A stretch of 64,000 nucleotides of DNA, taken from assembly GCA_001510575.1 (NCBI GenBank), contig LNGK01000004.1:3594667-3658666 (forward strand). Reading direction: 5' to 3'. The DNA comes from Knoxdaviesia capensis (Eukaryota; Ascomycota; Sordariomycetes; Microascales; Gondwanamycetaceae). Shown piece after piece: positions 46,098 to 58,402 of this stretch. Positions within the stretch are counted from its first letter, which is position 1, and the number at the start of each line of letters is the position of its first letter. A program made the translations under genes and the position numbers. The notes beneath the pieces are model-generated. The model saw only the letters and a list, made by a program, of their open reading frames with translations, was not told the origin of the DNA and ran no database searches.

Positions 46098-48051
46098 TCA
46101 AACCAACATCAACATCTCCGTCTGCGGGTTTCCGTCCATCAACTCGCCATCCATCACCCCTTTAACATAACATACTCTCACCAGCCGGTACTTCCTCTCG
46201 CTGGATGGCACCGGCCGGAGAACACACGGAAACGGACACCCGTTGAACAGCACAATCTTGTCGCCAACATGCACGCTCCTCGGCCCGGTGCCAAAGTATC
46301 GGCCGGCCCTAAACACCCGGCCGATTTCCGCAAAATTCTGGTATGTGGTCCTGACCTTGTCTAAGCGACGCTGGAAAGTCGGGTCGTCACCAGGAAGGCC
46401 CAAGTGTTCCAAGGCGACCGGCGGGATGAGTTTCTCTTTTGGCATGGCCGCCCATATAGCCATCCATTGATCCAGGTACACATTCACCGGGTAGTCGGGC
46501 TTCCTCCCATGTACCTGCTCGCCGCACATCAAATCATAGAAGACAGACTTGGGCTGATGCCATTCCTCCAGCCTGGCCTGCACGACGGCGCGTGTCTGGT
46601 GATACCACTGCACCTCCTTGTTGCGCTGGCGATCATGGTCGCTCAACGTCCACCCCTTTATCTTCCCGCCAGAAGAAGGGAATAGCTCAAACAGCTCCGT
46701 CACGGTAGTGAATATACGGCCGCGAATGCCAATTTGGTCCGGGCCATCGCCGACCGCCACGTCCGGGCCCACATTGCGCGAGGCGGCGTACACTCCTCCC
46801 GACCCGACGGACACATATCTGGACTGCGGGACAATAGCCCACGACGGAAGGTTCCATTGTTGAAAGCCTTTAGACTCCATCCCCGCATACTCAAGACAAG
46901 CGAGATCCTCGGCCATTCGGAGCCCATATCGAGTTGCCCTCGAGAACGTATGACGAATGCCTTCACTGTAATCGACCTTTAACGGCTCGGTGTTCCGGCC
47001 ACCATTGATCATGCCGAGAACGCCGTATATGTAGTCTCGGGGATCCGACACCATAAACATGCGCAGCTGGCCTATCGTCCCCAATAAATCGCGCCCATCA
47101 CTGCTCCTGATCCTTTTCTTCAGGTCGATCTCCACAATGCCCTGCAAGAACACTCTCGGAATCAGATACTGGCCCGTGTCTTTATCACGGAGATAGAGAG
47201 CCTTGGGGATCGATAGCCACTCGAACGCCAGTATGAACAGCGAAATCGCGGTGTATTCCAGGCCCTGTCCCAGGCGCCAGATGGCAACCTTCTTGGCCAG
47301 CATGACCTCCTGCAGCACCCACACCCGCTCAAACCACGGATGGTCGAGAAACAGAGCAGCTTCTTCCCAGTATGGCTTGTCGATATTGTGTCTGTGCAGC
47401 CAGTCCTCCAGGCCCTTAAGCGTCATGTTCTGGCCCCTATCAGTGCGAAATTGGTCCACGAAGTACTGTCCCACTTCGGTGATGAACCAAAGCGCCTTGA
47501 CAACCGTTTCAACCTGGGCCTCTTGAGAGGTCTCCTCCACATCCCCCCCACCGCCCGCGTCGCACTGGTCTCCCAGCCGACACACCGGGCGAAACAGGCT
47601 CGAGTCGCGCGGCACGTTGGTGAGATACGCGACCACTTCCTCGGCGCCGCGGTAGATCCGCCCCATCAGCGGGATCTGCGTCTCCTTCTCGTGCCGGTCC
47701 TGCTGGTTGATGCAGATCTGGTCCATCCAGAATCGCAGGCTCCAGTCGTCGCCACTCGCGGCCTGCTCGGCAATCTCCATGGCCGATTGATTCAGCTGGA
47801 GGTAGTGGTCGGCGGCGGCGGAGGCGTCTTCGTCGTCGGTCGTGCCGCCGGCCGGCGGGGGCGGGCGGGCCCCACCAGTACGAGATGGCGAAAAACGGCC
47901 GCTGCGGGTTGGCGAGATCTTCCTCGGTCAGACGAAAAGCGACTCGCTTTTTGGAACCGTCCCCGGGTTCGGCTTTCCTCTGGCGGAACTCCACGAGGCG
48001 GATGTGGGTTGGCCCGGAGAGTGGGGCATATTTGTACGGGGTTGGTGGCAT
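46098..48051 (-). pseudogene. HET-domain (heterokaryon incompatibility) gene, frameshifted
   Basis: Minus-strand gene of about 650 codons. The N-terminal part (from 48051) reads up to FFAISYWWG, the start of the HET domain. The rest, from about 47850 to the stop at 46098, continues in the next frame with FWMDQICINQQDRHEKETQI, LMGRIYRGAEEVVAYL and PWFERVWVLQEV, the standard HET blocks. The frame changes within a GC-only stretch at about 47845-47875. No intron with valid ends and phase resolves it. The C-terminal half is the variable region typical of these proteins. HET proteins trigger cell death after fusion of incompatible strains. This copy is either inactivated by an indel or carries a sequencing error in a hard GC tract. 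Confidence 0.75.
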
Positions 48052-48639
48052 CGTGGGACGGGGGGGACTGGTGGGGGTCGAGAATGAGGAATGGAACAGT
48101 CACCCACACAGCCGTTCTAGTATCATATAAATCCAGCGAAATATCTAACTCATAGGTGTGTGGTGTTAGTAGGATTTCAAAGGAAGTTGCAGAAAAATGC
48201 ATGTTTCCTGGTGTCTGTTCTTACACCGGACCCGCCACATCACCCAGGCTCAGCCTCAATATCGGCCATCTTGGGCAAAGCACCATATGCAAGCTGAACG
48301 AACTACTCATAGTTCACCAACTTATCAACAGCCTTATCTCAAGTATCGCGTGAAAAGACATCCAATAGGCTCCTCGTGGTTATTCGTTTATCCGCCGTAT
48401 GCTGGATGAAGATGCGCACTGTTAGGGTTAGGGTTGACCGGTTTTTATATCCTCTGGCTCCTCAGGAGAACTTATGCTCACGCTGACCCATTCTATGGGC
48501 AGCCTTCCTAGGAAACTATTTTCCAGTCCACAAATCCAGTAACGACACCTGTTATATAGTGAATGAGAATATTCTCCCATGAGATATTCCTGTGCGCAAG
48601 CATGATATAATAGCCGTCTGGGGGTTTATTACGATATCT
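48052..48639. other. Intergenic with telomere-like motif
   Basis: No gene seen. gttagggttagggtt lies at 48421-48435. Flanked by two broken genes, so probably accessory DNA. Confidence 0.5.
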
Positions 48640-49125
48640 AGACACCTATTCAGGCTGTGGACAGATGCTAACAGGGCTAACAAGGAAGCCGTGAAACCCA
48701 GCAACAGACGTGAACGGGCCACATGCAGCCATGTTTTGTCGAGCCGGTGATCGTACGCCGGCCCTCCAGAACAGGAACCAATCCAGCTAGACCCAGACGG
48801 GCGAAGGCGGTGCAACTGGCACAGGCATGAGTGCAGCTCAGACATCGTTCGTGTCTTTGCTGTCTCCGTCATCACCGGCCATGCTACGTCGAGCTGCCGT
48901 TCCTGGGGACTCGTTCCATCAAAATCCAGCCCGGCTCGAAGTCCCTCGCACCGAAATGCATATCGAGAGTCGACGGGACGGGTATCGAGGTGTGACTTCG
49001 CACGGAGTTCATGGCTTCGGCTTGCTTCTCTGCGAAGGCGGAAGGAATTGGCATCTTTGCGAAAGGGGATTGAAAGCTTGCCACCAAGTTCGGCTTCCTC
49101 ATGGCAAGCGGTGGCGGATGTGGCA
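48640..49125 (-). pseudogene. APH-family (aminoglycoside phosphotransferase-like) kinase pseudogene
   Basis: Pieces of the fungal APH/choline-kinase-like family appear in three minus-strand frames. First, at about 49100-48885, is the segment with EAMNSVRSHTSIPVP and PGWILMERVP. Next, in another frame at about 48900-48720, comes LDVAWPVMTETAKTRTMSEL and SGSSWIGSCSGGPAYDHRL. Finally, in the third frame at about 48720-48650, comes GPFTSVAGFHGFLVSP, followed by a stop. The order and content match the N-lobe, the linker and the middle of intact relatives. The catalytic HGD and DxD regions are not seen. At least two frameshifts, a stop and 3' truncation mark it as dead. Intact members phosphorylate small metabolites; the substrate is unknown. 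Confidence 0.72.
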
Positions 49126-50607
49126 GCCATTTTCTTTTGACTTCTAACAAACATAACATGTATATGCAGTAGCTAGCAACTCTGCAGCCAATTCCCGAAG
49201 TGGTAGTCGAGGCGCTGGTTTCCCCGCAAAATCTCGGCCGATTTGGGGTAATGTACCAGGAACCCACTTCTCCGGGCGTTCCGGCGCGTGCCCGGCAAGT
49301 CACGGCTACTTTGGGGAGAGCGGGGGGGGGTTCTTTTTCCAAGCGGACTGTGGGGAAAGCATATGTCCGGATTCCCCATTGACGGTTTTCTGCATTCTCC
49401 AACCCATTCAGACCGGGCGTTAAACGACTTCTCCTCAAACAAAGTGGTGTGTGTGTATGTGTGCTCCCGTTCTTGTTGGGCCGGCGCCAGCACCTTAGCC
49501 GGACCCGGGGTTCTGATTTTTCCCCTGAACTATCGATTTGAAAACTGCCCCGACTTGTAGAAGGAAACAGAAGAAGTACTGAAGATGTGTACTGTAGGCA
49601 GTTGAGAGTTTATGTGGCCTGGAACGTCGAGAAAACGCTCGTATCTTGGACGGTGAAGGGCGAGAGAACAAGAAACATGAGCATGTGCCTTGCTAGCCTC
49701 CAAACCCGATCAAAAGAGGAAAAATGCGGGGAAGTGAGCAGCAACCGAGAAAGACAAAGCACCAATGGCTGCAAAGAGATGTTCTCACCTGGACTTACAT
49801 GCACACACACCTGCAGATGCACTCTCACACACACTTTTTTGGTTCTCGCGGACACGATACTTTCACCCGCTCTCTCACACACGCCTTCGTTCTCTCGTCC
49901 GCATAACCTCCAATCTATTCACACGTTTTGGGGCTCGTATGCCGTTTCGGAAGGAGACGGTCGCGCTTTCCCTAGGTTCCCTTCCCAGCCACACGCCCTC
50001 GTTCCTTCCCCCTTCTTCTTTCTCGCCGGCTTTCTGCATCGCTCTTTCTCCTCCCCCGATTTCTGTTTCGTTTTTTCTGGCTCTTCCCTTTTTTGTCTCT
50101 CTCTGAATCTTTTCGCCCGTCTTCTCAACTTCTGTCTTTTTTATCTCCGTAGGGCTTCTTCTTCTCCTTCTCTCTTTCTCACCCACACACATCTTTTCTC
50201 CTTCTTTTCCCTTCACACCATCTTCAATGGGCTTGAGCCACACAGATCTGCCCGTTTACCACACTGTGTCTTCAAAATCATCGTGATCCCCCAGATTCTC
50301 AGCTCTTCACACGCATTACCTCGTCTCCAACTATCGTCGTCATATCTTACCGGGTTTGCTCAACTCTTTTTTTTTTTTCTACGTTTTCAGCAAAGTTCCA
50401 TATTCTCTTCGTGAACTTCCACGTTTTCCACATGGTACTCCAATGACCTTCCACCGCAGCTAACTGGCATAACCTGTCAGTTTGCCTGTTTTCACGTGTC
50501 TCAGATCTTGAGTTCCTGCATCACGGACCGCCGATAGTCGCCGTTCACAATTCTGCTGTACCATCTTCTATATATATTTCATTTTATCTCTTACAACCTC
50601 ATATAGC
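49126..50607. other. Intergenic / CT-rich leader of the transhydrogenase gene
   Basis: No supported gene. From about 49870 to 50400 the sequence is a long CT-rich tract, likely the 5' leader of the NNT gene. Confidence 0.5.
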
Positions 50608-53600
50608 ATGTCTTCCCTGGTGTTTCGTCCTGCCCTTGTGTCTGTGGCTTGTCTCCGATCTCGGACTGCTGTTGCTGCTCAAGCTTCTTGGTCCAACTCT
50701 GTGCTTCATGGGCTTCCTGTATTGGGTATGTTGGTTGCCACATCCATTACCGTAAAGCACCAGCTCTCAACCTGTATCTCCTTATACTGACCTGCATACC
50801 CCGCATCAATTAGATCTTTCTGGCCCTGCTCACTGCCAATGGATCTCATCGTATGCACGCAAGCCAACGGCGCTGATCGCCACTGTACCTCAAGCCTCAC
50901 CACCAATTGTCCGGCCTTCATTGCTTCCGGTTCCATGGCTCCCGTCTCCAAAGTCTCCAATTGTTGCCGGTGCAACCGCCTATACAACTGTTGTTGACAC
51001 TAATGTCACTACCCGCCCATTTGCCCAGCTTGTCATTGGTGTTCCGAAAGAGGTTTACCCAAACGAACGCAGAGTAGCTCTAACCCCTACAAACGTTGCT
51101 CTGCTGTTGAAAAAGGGCTTCTCTACCGTTTTGGTCGAACGTGGCGCTGGTGCTGCTGCCGACTTCCCCGACAGTGCTTATGAAAGTTCCGGTGCTACTC
51201 TAGTTGACGGACCTTCTAAAGTGTGGTCTGATGCTGATATCGTACTTAAAGTCCGTGGTCCCAGCCTTGCTGAAGCTGACCTGGTGAAATCTGGCCAAAC
51301 CGTGATATCGTTTCTGCAACCCGCCCAGAACAAGGAGCTTGTAGACAAGCTCGCGGCCAAGAATGCCACTTCGTTTGCCATGGACATGGTGCCCCGCATT
51401 TCGCGCGCCCAAGTCTTCGATGCCTTGAGTTCTATGGCAAACATTGCTGGCTACAAGGCGGTCCTTGAAGCTTCCAACAACTTTGGCCGCTTTCTGACCG
51501 GACAAGTCACTGCCGCTGGGAAAATTCCCCCATGCAAAGTCCTTGTCATCGGTGCCGGTGTTGCCGGTTTGAGTGCCATTGCTACTGCTCGGCGTATGGG
51601 GGCCATCGTCCGTGGCTTCGACACCCGCCCCGCCGCCCGGGAGCAAGTGCAGTCTCTTGGTGCCGAGTTCATCGAGGTGGATATCGAAGAAGATGGTTCG
51701 GGTGCCGGTGGATATGCCAAAGAGATGTCGAAGGAGTTCATCGAGGCCGAGATGAAGCTGTTCACTGAGCAGGCTCGAGAGGTTGATATCATCATCACCA
51801 CCGCTTTGATCCCGGGCCGCCCGGCGCCGAAGTTGATTATGAAGTACATGGTAGATGTCATGAAACCCGGGTCGGTTGTTGTCGATCTTGCTGCCGAAGC
51901 CGGTGGAAACTGCGAACTCACCAAGCCAGGTGAACTTACCGTGTACAACGGAGTGAAGATTATCGGTACGGAAAAATTATCTCCCCTCCCTTTTCCTTCT
52001 TCCCAGTCACCTTCTTGGCTAACATAGTCGTTTTCATCATAGGCTACACTGACCTTCCGTCTCGATTGCCCACTCAGTCGTCAACTTTGTACTCAAACAA
52101 CATCACCAAACTTCTTCTGTCAATGTCTCCCAAAGAGAAGGAGTTTGGAGTTGATCTATCTGACGAGGTCATCCGTGGCTCAATTGTGACTCTAAACGGA
52201 ACCGTTCTCCCTCCAGCTCCTCGGCCTGCCCCACCCCAAGCCCCTGCGAAGCCTGCAGCTGCCCCTGAGCCTGAGGTGGTCGCTCTCACTCCGTGGCAAC
52301 AGAAGACCCGGGAAGTCGGTGCAGTCACGGCGGCCATGACCTCGGTTCTGGCCCTCGGTAAATTCACTGGTCCCCTGCTCATGGGCAATGCCTTCACCTT
52401 CGCTCTGGCTTCCTTGATCGGCTATCGTGTTGTGTGGGGAGTGACTCCGGCTTTGCACTCTCCTCTTATGAGTGTCACCAACGCTATTTCAGGTAAGCAG
52501 AAGTTCTACCAGGTTGACATGGCATTTTGGGATCTAACTAGCTAATACATACACTAGGAATGGTTGGAATTGGTGGATTCTTCGTCCTCGGTGGTGGATA
52601 CTTCCCGCAGACCTTCCCGCAGGTTCTTGGTGCTCTATCGGTGCTTCTTGCATTCGTCAACGTATCTGGAGGTTTTGTAATTACGAAGAGAATGCTGGAT
52701 ATGTTCAAGCGTGAGTATCTCTCAACTCCAGTTCCATTGTCGTGGGCTTGTTCTGATATATACCTACGGATGCTTGTTTAGGTCCCACCGACCCCCCGGA
52801 ATATCCCTGGCTTTATGCCATCCCGGGGGTCGTGTTCGGAGGTGGCTTCCTCGCTGCCGCCGCTACCGGAGCTGCCGGCCTTGTCCAAGCAGGATACCTG
52901 GCTAGCTCGGTTCTCTGCATCGGATCGATTTCCAGCCTTGCATCTCAGTCTACTGCAAGAATGGGTAACATGCTTGGAATGTTGGGTGTTGGATCTGGAG
53001 TTCTTGCTTCCCTCCTGGCAGTCAATTTTCCAGTCGATGTTCTTACCCAGTTCGGAACTCTTGCTGCTATCGGTTCCCTTGCGGGATTCCTGATTGGAAA
53101 GAGAATTACTCCCACCGATCTACCGCAGACCGTTGCTGCACTGCACTCTGTCGTTGGACTTGCTGCTGTCATGACCAGCATTGGAAGCGTAATGACAGAT
53201 GTTGCCCATGCATCCACACTACACCTGGTCACAGCTTACCTCGGTGTGATTATTGGTAAGTATATGTCCCCATGCTCGGTGGCAGTTCACGTTGAGAATG
53301 AAACAAGCAGATATTAACTTGTTGTCTCTTCGCAGGTGGTATTACGTTCACCGGATCTATTGTGGCCTTCCTTAAACTCGCCGGAAGAATGTCCTCTCGT
53401 CCATTGACTCTGCCCGGTCGCCACTTCCTGAACTCGGGAATGATGGCGACAAACCTAGCAACCATGGGAGCTTTTATCTCTCTGGCCCCCGGATCTCCTT
53501 TGCTTGCAGCCGCGGCGTTGTCTGCCAGTACTGTGCTTTCCTTCGCTCAGGGATTCACCACCACAGCAGCTATCGGCGGTGCTGACATGCGTAAGTCTCT

Positions 53601-54612
53601 GTACATCCCGCCAGTTAAGCTTGTTTTATCTAATGCTCTTTACAGCTGTGGTGATTACGGTCTTGAATGCATACAGTGGCTTTGCCTTGGTTGCTGAAGG
53701 GTTTATGCTCGACAACTCCCTACTCACTACTGTGGGAGCACTTATAGGTGTATCCGGATCTATCCTGTCATACATTGTAAGTCAAGGACAGTCATGGCAT
53801 CACAATACGGTTGGCACTTGCTCAAAGAACACAGTAACTGACAGATGAACTCTAGATGTGTGTCGCCATGAACCGGTCTCTAACAAATGTCCTCTTTGGA
53901 GGAATATCGGCCCCCACGACCACAGACTACAAGATTGAAGGGACAGTTACGCAAACCAATGTCGAAGACACTGCCGAAGCACTACTGGGATCTGAAAACG
54001 TCATCATCGTGGTTGGATACGGCATGGCAGTTGCCAAGGCCCAGTATGCCATCAGTGACATAACGAGCATGCTACGAGCCAAGGGCATCAACGTGCGATT
54101 TGCAATCCACCCCGTTGCCGGCCGCATGCCCGGACAGTGCAATGTGCTACTGGCTGAAGCCAGTGTACCATACGATATTGTCCTGGAAATGGACGAAATC
54201 AACGACGACTTCGGAGATACCGACGTCACTCTTGTGATTGGAGCTAACGATACAGTCAACCCAATCGCCCTTGAGCCGGGAAGTCCGATCGCGGGAATGC
54301 CGGTCCTGCATGCCTGGAAGAGCAAGCAAGTCATTGTCATGAAGAGAGGAATGGCGAGTGGTTATGGTACGTTGCTGCAAATGCATCCCTCCTATGTTGA
54401 ACTAGATTGAACTAACTGACTTTCTCCAGCCGATGTGCCGAACCCGATGTTCTTCATGCCTAGCACCAGGATGTTGTTTGGAGATGCCCGAACGACCTGT
54501 GATGGTAAGTCTGCACCTCAATCAGCCTTGAAAGCATTGGCCGAGCCTCTACTGACGTACCATTGATGTCCATTGCACAGCTATCAAAGCTGCGCTTGAA
54601 TCAAGAGCGTAG
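50608..54612 (+). CDS. NNT: NAD(P) transhydrogenase, proton-translocating, mitochondrial (fused alpha-beta)
   Basis: Ten exons (50608-50725, 50814-51965, 52043-52492, 52558-52710, 52782-53255, 53336-53590, 53646-53776, 53856-54366, 54430-54504, 54581-54612) give 1116 aa with all phases consistent. The leader is rich in Arg/Ser and lacks acidic residues, fitting mitochondrial import. Domain I (residues about 75-440) has [19 protein letters not shown] and the NAD-binding [21 protein letters not shown]. Domain II is a membrane region of many helices, with [13 protein letters not shown] and [13 protein letters not shown]. Domain III (from about 930) binds NADP and has [38 protein letters not shown] and ANDTVNP. 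The enzyme transfers hydride from NADH to NADP at the inner membrane, driven by protons. Codons are less GC-rich at third positions than in neighbouring genes. Confidence 0.95.
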
Positions 54613-54965
54613 AACTGGTTTAGGAGAGAGGGTGCTGAGATTACTGAATTTACACGTTGTGATTTTTGTCAAAGTTGCTTTTTTTTTTTGGTATATACAA
54701 TCAATCTATTGGCATAAAGCTCAATCCATATCACTACAAAGGATATAATAAGTCTTGCCCGGGTTCTCGTTGGCGCCATCGAAGGCATGTCTAAATAAGG
54801 GAACCGGCCTCCATCTCAGAAACTTCGACTACGTTTCTGAACAAGCCTGTAAGTTCCTCCTGGCTTCACATGAGAGGAAAGAAGAGGCGAACAACACACA
54901 ACTGTATCCACTAAAACTGAATCATGAAATATGGGATTTCAAGAGGTGTACGGAACGGTGACCGC

Positions 54966-56096
54966 TCATTGCCGCTCCACGGCCTTGGGTTCCCAAGCCT
55001 CGATCTTAGGGACAGTGCTATTGACATCACGGGGGTTAGTCAAAAGGACAACATCGACTGCACGCTCGCTCCGTTCAGCCATCTCCCCTTCCACAGAAAA
55101 ATTATAGTATATGTACGCACGTGTTGTAGGGCCTGTAGGCACCGCGGGTGCCGGTCAGACTGCCGATGACCTGCGGCGTCTCCCACTTGCGGGTCTTGGT
55201 CAGGAGGGCGGGGTTCTCGGATGGCGGGGTGTCGATCATGTGCGACATCCAGGCGTGCCAGCCGGGCTCGATCTGGGCGCTGTTTTCCGGGGTGTGAGGA
55301 GGACACGGTTAGTGCTGGGCGGTCTTGTTGGGTCTGAGATGCCCGGGCGCTGCTGTGGGGAAAGGGAATACGTACGCGTCGTAGTCGTGCTTCTTGTAGT
55401 CGATCCAGCGAGTCCGGACTGCAGATCATCGGACGGAAATGAGGTGTTAGTAGAGAGAATAACAGCGGCGTGCCGGGTAGACACAGAGAGCAGAACTGCA
55501 CGTGCGCCGGGACGGGAAGGAGAAGCGCCCGAGCACACGGGGAGCGGCTTAAGTTCTGTCGTGGGCGGCGCGGGATGAAGAAAGCACGTACGCGGAAGCT
55601 CGTCGCTGTTCTCGTAGTACTTGTTGCCAGCGCGGTCTTCGCCGACCAGCTTGCCGTACTTGGTATCACCTAGACGGGGACACAGACACACATCGGTTAG
55701 ATTCGGGGCTCGGAGCGGGCTACGGCCGGCGGGGTCGGGGCAGTTTGCGGGATCGAAGGAGGCCGTCGCGGTACGCCGTTGTCGTCGGAGTCGGTCGTTG
55801 GTGTGCGGAGGAGATACTCACCGATGTACTATCGGCGAAAAGAAACAGACACAGGTTAGAGCTTCGTGCGGTGGGCATCGGGGGTCGTGCGGAGGAGATG
55901 ATACATACCCACATCTGGATCAGGTAGTTCTACACAACCAGACAGAAACACACAAGAAAAGGGACAGAGTCAGTCAATTGAGCCGCCGAATACACAACGA
56001 GCACAGGCGAGGCCTCGTGGGCATGCTGCCGTGGAGTGCGCGAACCTTGAGTCCGATCTTGCGGAGGTTGGTCAACGTCCGCGTGGGAGTCGACAT
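54966..56096 (-). CDS. NADH:ubiquinone oxidoreductase subunit NDUFA12 (complex I, B17.2 family)
   Basis: Seven exons (56096-56046, 55929-55909, 55828-55822, 55669-55592, 55418-55376, 55279-55121, 55017-54966) give 136 aa. The joined protein reads as a complete NDUFA12: LIQMWYIGDTKYGKLVGEDR, NKYYENSDELPLRTRW, EPGWHAWMSHMIDTPPSENP, and a C-terminal TVPKIEAWEP. Exon 2 is 21 nt and exon 3 only 7 nt (TACATCG). Both have good splice ends and are needed to complete the family sequence. The first donor is GTTCGC, a weaker form. NDUFA12 is a supernumerary matrix-arm subunit of mitochondrial complex I. It is convergent with NNT and divergent from PGS1. Confidence 0.92.
55822..55828 (-). other. 7-nt microexon in the NDUFA12 gene
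   Basis: The exon TACATCG lies between an acceptor ending gatag and a donor gtgagt on the minus strand. It encodes Tyr-Ile and the first base of Gly, linking QMW to GDTKYG. Confidence 0.85.
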
Positions 56097-56567
56097 GGTG
56101 GGCGAATTGAGTCAGTCGAGACCAGTGCCGATATGTAGAGAAAGGGGGCAGTTGGTGAGGAGTGCGACTTGGTTCGCAATTCGTCGTCGTCGTCGTTGTT
56201 CGAGATATATCGATCGGCTCTTGCGATGTTTTGGACAAACGGTGATGCCGCCGATTTCGAGATTCTCTCTGGAACTCATTGGGCCGGCTAAACTGCGCAA
56301 GAACTCCAACCCTAAACTTGGCCAATGGCAGAGCTTGAAAATGTCGATGTAGGCTCTCGGCATTGATTGGCCAAAATTGGGTCGTAGGTCCCGGTTATGG
56401 CGCTTGACCGTCTGTAGACCGCCTGTAGTGCCCTGTAGAAATAAAGTGCAAGCCGGAGTCGCAGTTTAGGCGCCAAAGACAGATTCTGGACTTTCGAGAT
56501 ATCACGGAACGGAACTTTACCAGATATCCCCGATTCCGGCGCGAGACCTTTCGGCCCTGTTTGCACG
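56097..56567. promoter_or_regulatory. Bidirectional promoter, NDUFA12 / PGS1
   Basis: A 471-bp region between divergent mitochondrial genes. Four CCAAT boxes are visible: 56322-56326 on plus, and inverted ATTGG at 56278-56282, 56366-56370 and 56376-56380. In fungi these sites bind the Hap2/3/5 (CBF/AnCF) complex, which controls respiratory and mitochondrial genes. The regulatory role here is inferred. Confidence 0.55.
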
Positions 56568-58402
56568 ATGAACCCCCGCGTGGTGTGTCGTTGTATCCTC
56601 CCCCGGCTCCGCGAGCCCGCCGCCGTGTCGTCGCGCCACGTGCCGCGCTTGACGCGCGCAACAACAATAGCCCGGCCGGCCGGCGCCCGGCGGGCCTACT
56701 CGTCCATGCCCGGCAGCGGCGGCGCAACGGCCTCGGACGCCGCACATGGCACCAGCATCTCGTCGGGACTTCTGGCACCCATCGCCAACGAGCTGGACAA
56801 CCTTGCGCCGTGGTTCGATCTCGACGGCTCGCAGATCCGCATTCTCCAGACTCCCGCCGAGTTCTACGAGACCCTCAAGGTATCTTTCTTCTCCGCTCAC
56901 CAGCGAGCGCTTTCCAGCCGGCCTAGCTGACAATGTGTGTTCATGCCACGACCACAGGCCCGAATACGCACCGCCAAGCGCCGTGTCTTCCTCTCGACGC
57001 TGTACATCGGCAAATCCGAGCGCGAGCTGATCGAGACGCTGCGCGCAGCACTGCTCGCGAACCCGCATCTCAAGGTCGACATCCTGACGGACGCGCTGCG
57101 CGGGACTCGCGAGGCGCCGAACCCGTCGTCGGCGTCGCTGCTGGTCCCGCTGGTGCAGGAGTTTGGCGCCGACCGCGTCGAGATCCGCATGTACCACACG
57201 CCCAACCTGACGGGGCTGCGCAAACGCCACATCCCGAAGCGCATCAACGAGGGCTGGGGCCTGCAGCATATGAAGCTGTACGGGTTTGACGACGAGATCA
57301 TCCTGTCTGGGTAAGTTTGCGGATACAGCAAAGCACGGCGCGGTGGGTGTGGAGGCGCTGACTCGATTTCTATCTGCACAGCGCGAATCTGTCCACCGAC
57401 TACTTCACCAACCGCCAGGACCGGTACCACCTGTTCGACTCCGCCGAGGTCACCGACTACTTCTGGCGCATCCAGCACGGCGTCGGCTCGCTCAGCTACC
57501 GTGTCGACCCCGACGCCGCCGACCCGGCCGGCTTCACGCTCGCCTGGCCCGCGTCCAACGGCTGCCCCGCGCCCGTCGACAACCCCCAGCACTTCGTCGA
57601 CCACGCCTCCAGACTCCTGCACCCGCTGATATCCGCCGCGGCGAACTCGAGACAGGCACTGCCCCCAACCGCGGAACCCGCGAAGAAGAACACCCGCGTG
57701 TACATGCTCGCGCAGCTCTCGCAGCTGCTCAAACCGGACACCTCGACCGAACTCCCCGCCATCACCCACGTCCTCCAGACCCTCGCCCAGCCCGCCTACG
57801 CCGGCTCGTCGTGGACCTTCACCGCCGGCTACTTCAACCCCGCGCCCTCGCTGACCAACCTCCTCATCTCCGCTGCGTCCCGCTCCGGCACGGTCATCAC
57901 GGCGTCGCCGTCCGCCAACGGCTTCTACAAGTCGCCGGGCGTGTCGGGCCTGTTGCCCGACGCGTACACTCTTCTCGCCCGCCGCTTCTTGCGCCGTGTG
58001 CAGGAGGCCGCCCGCCGCCGCCCCCGACCCCCCGGCGGCTCCGCAGCGCCCGGCACCATCCAGCTGTACGAGTGGCGGCGCGGCACCGTCGGCCACCCCG
58101 GCGGCTGGACGTACCACGCCAAGGGCCTGTGGGTGACGCTGCCCGGCCTGGCCGACCCGTCGATGACGGTCGTCGGCAGCTCGAACTACACGCGGCGCAG
58201 CTACTCGCTGGACCTGGAGGCCGGCGCGCTGATCGTCACCGCGGACGAGACGCTGCGGCGGCAGCTCGGCGCCGAGCAGCGCTGGCTGCAGGAGTATGCG
58301 GTGCCGGTCACGCTGGATGACCTCGCGACCAACGAGCGCCGTGTGGGCTTGAATGTGCGTGTGGCTATGTGGATTGTGCAGATGCTGGGTGGAGCGTTGT
58401 AG
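56568..58402 (+). CDS. PGS1: CDP-diacylglycerol--glycerol-3-phosphate 3-phosphatidyltransferase (PGP synthase)
   Basis: Three exons (56568-56879, 56958-57310, 57382-58402) give 561 aa. The basic N-terminus should direct mitochondrial import. The enzyme makes phosphatidylglycerol phosphate, the committed step to cardiolipin in the inner membrane. It belongs to the phospholipase D superfamily and carries two HKD-type motifs: QHMKLYGFDDEIILSGANLS with H208 and K210, and YHAKGLWVTLPG with H467 and K469, followed by VVGSSNYTRRS. The N-terminal segment RVFLSTLYIGKSERELI is typical of the family. A long open frame on the opposite strand is an artefact. Confidence 0.95.

Noticed and set aside
56897..58117. 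406-codon minus-strand open frame opposite PGS1
   Set aside because: Shadow frame; PGS1 on the plus strand has both HKD motifs.
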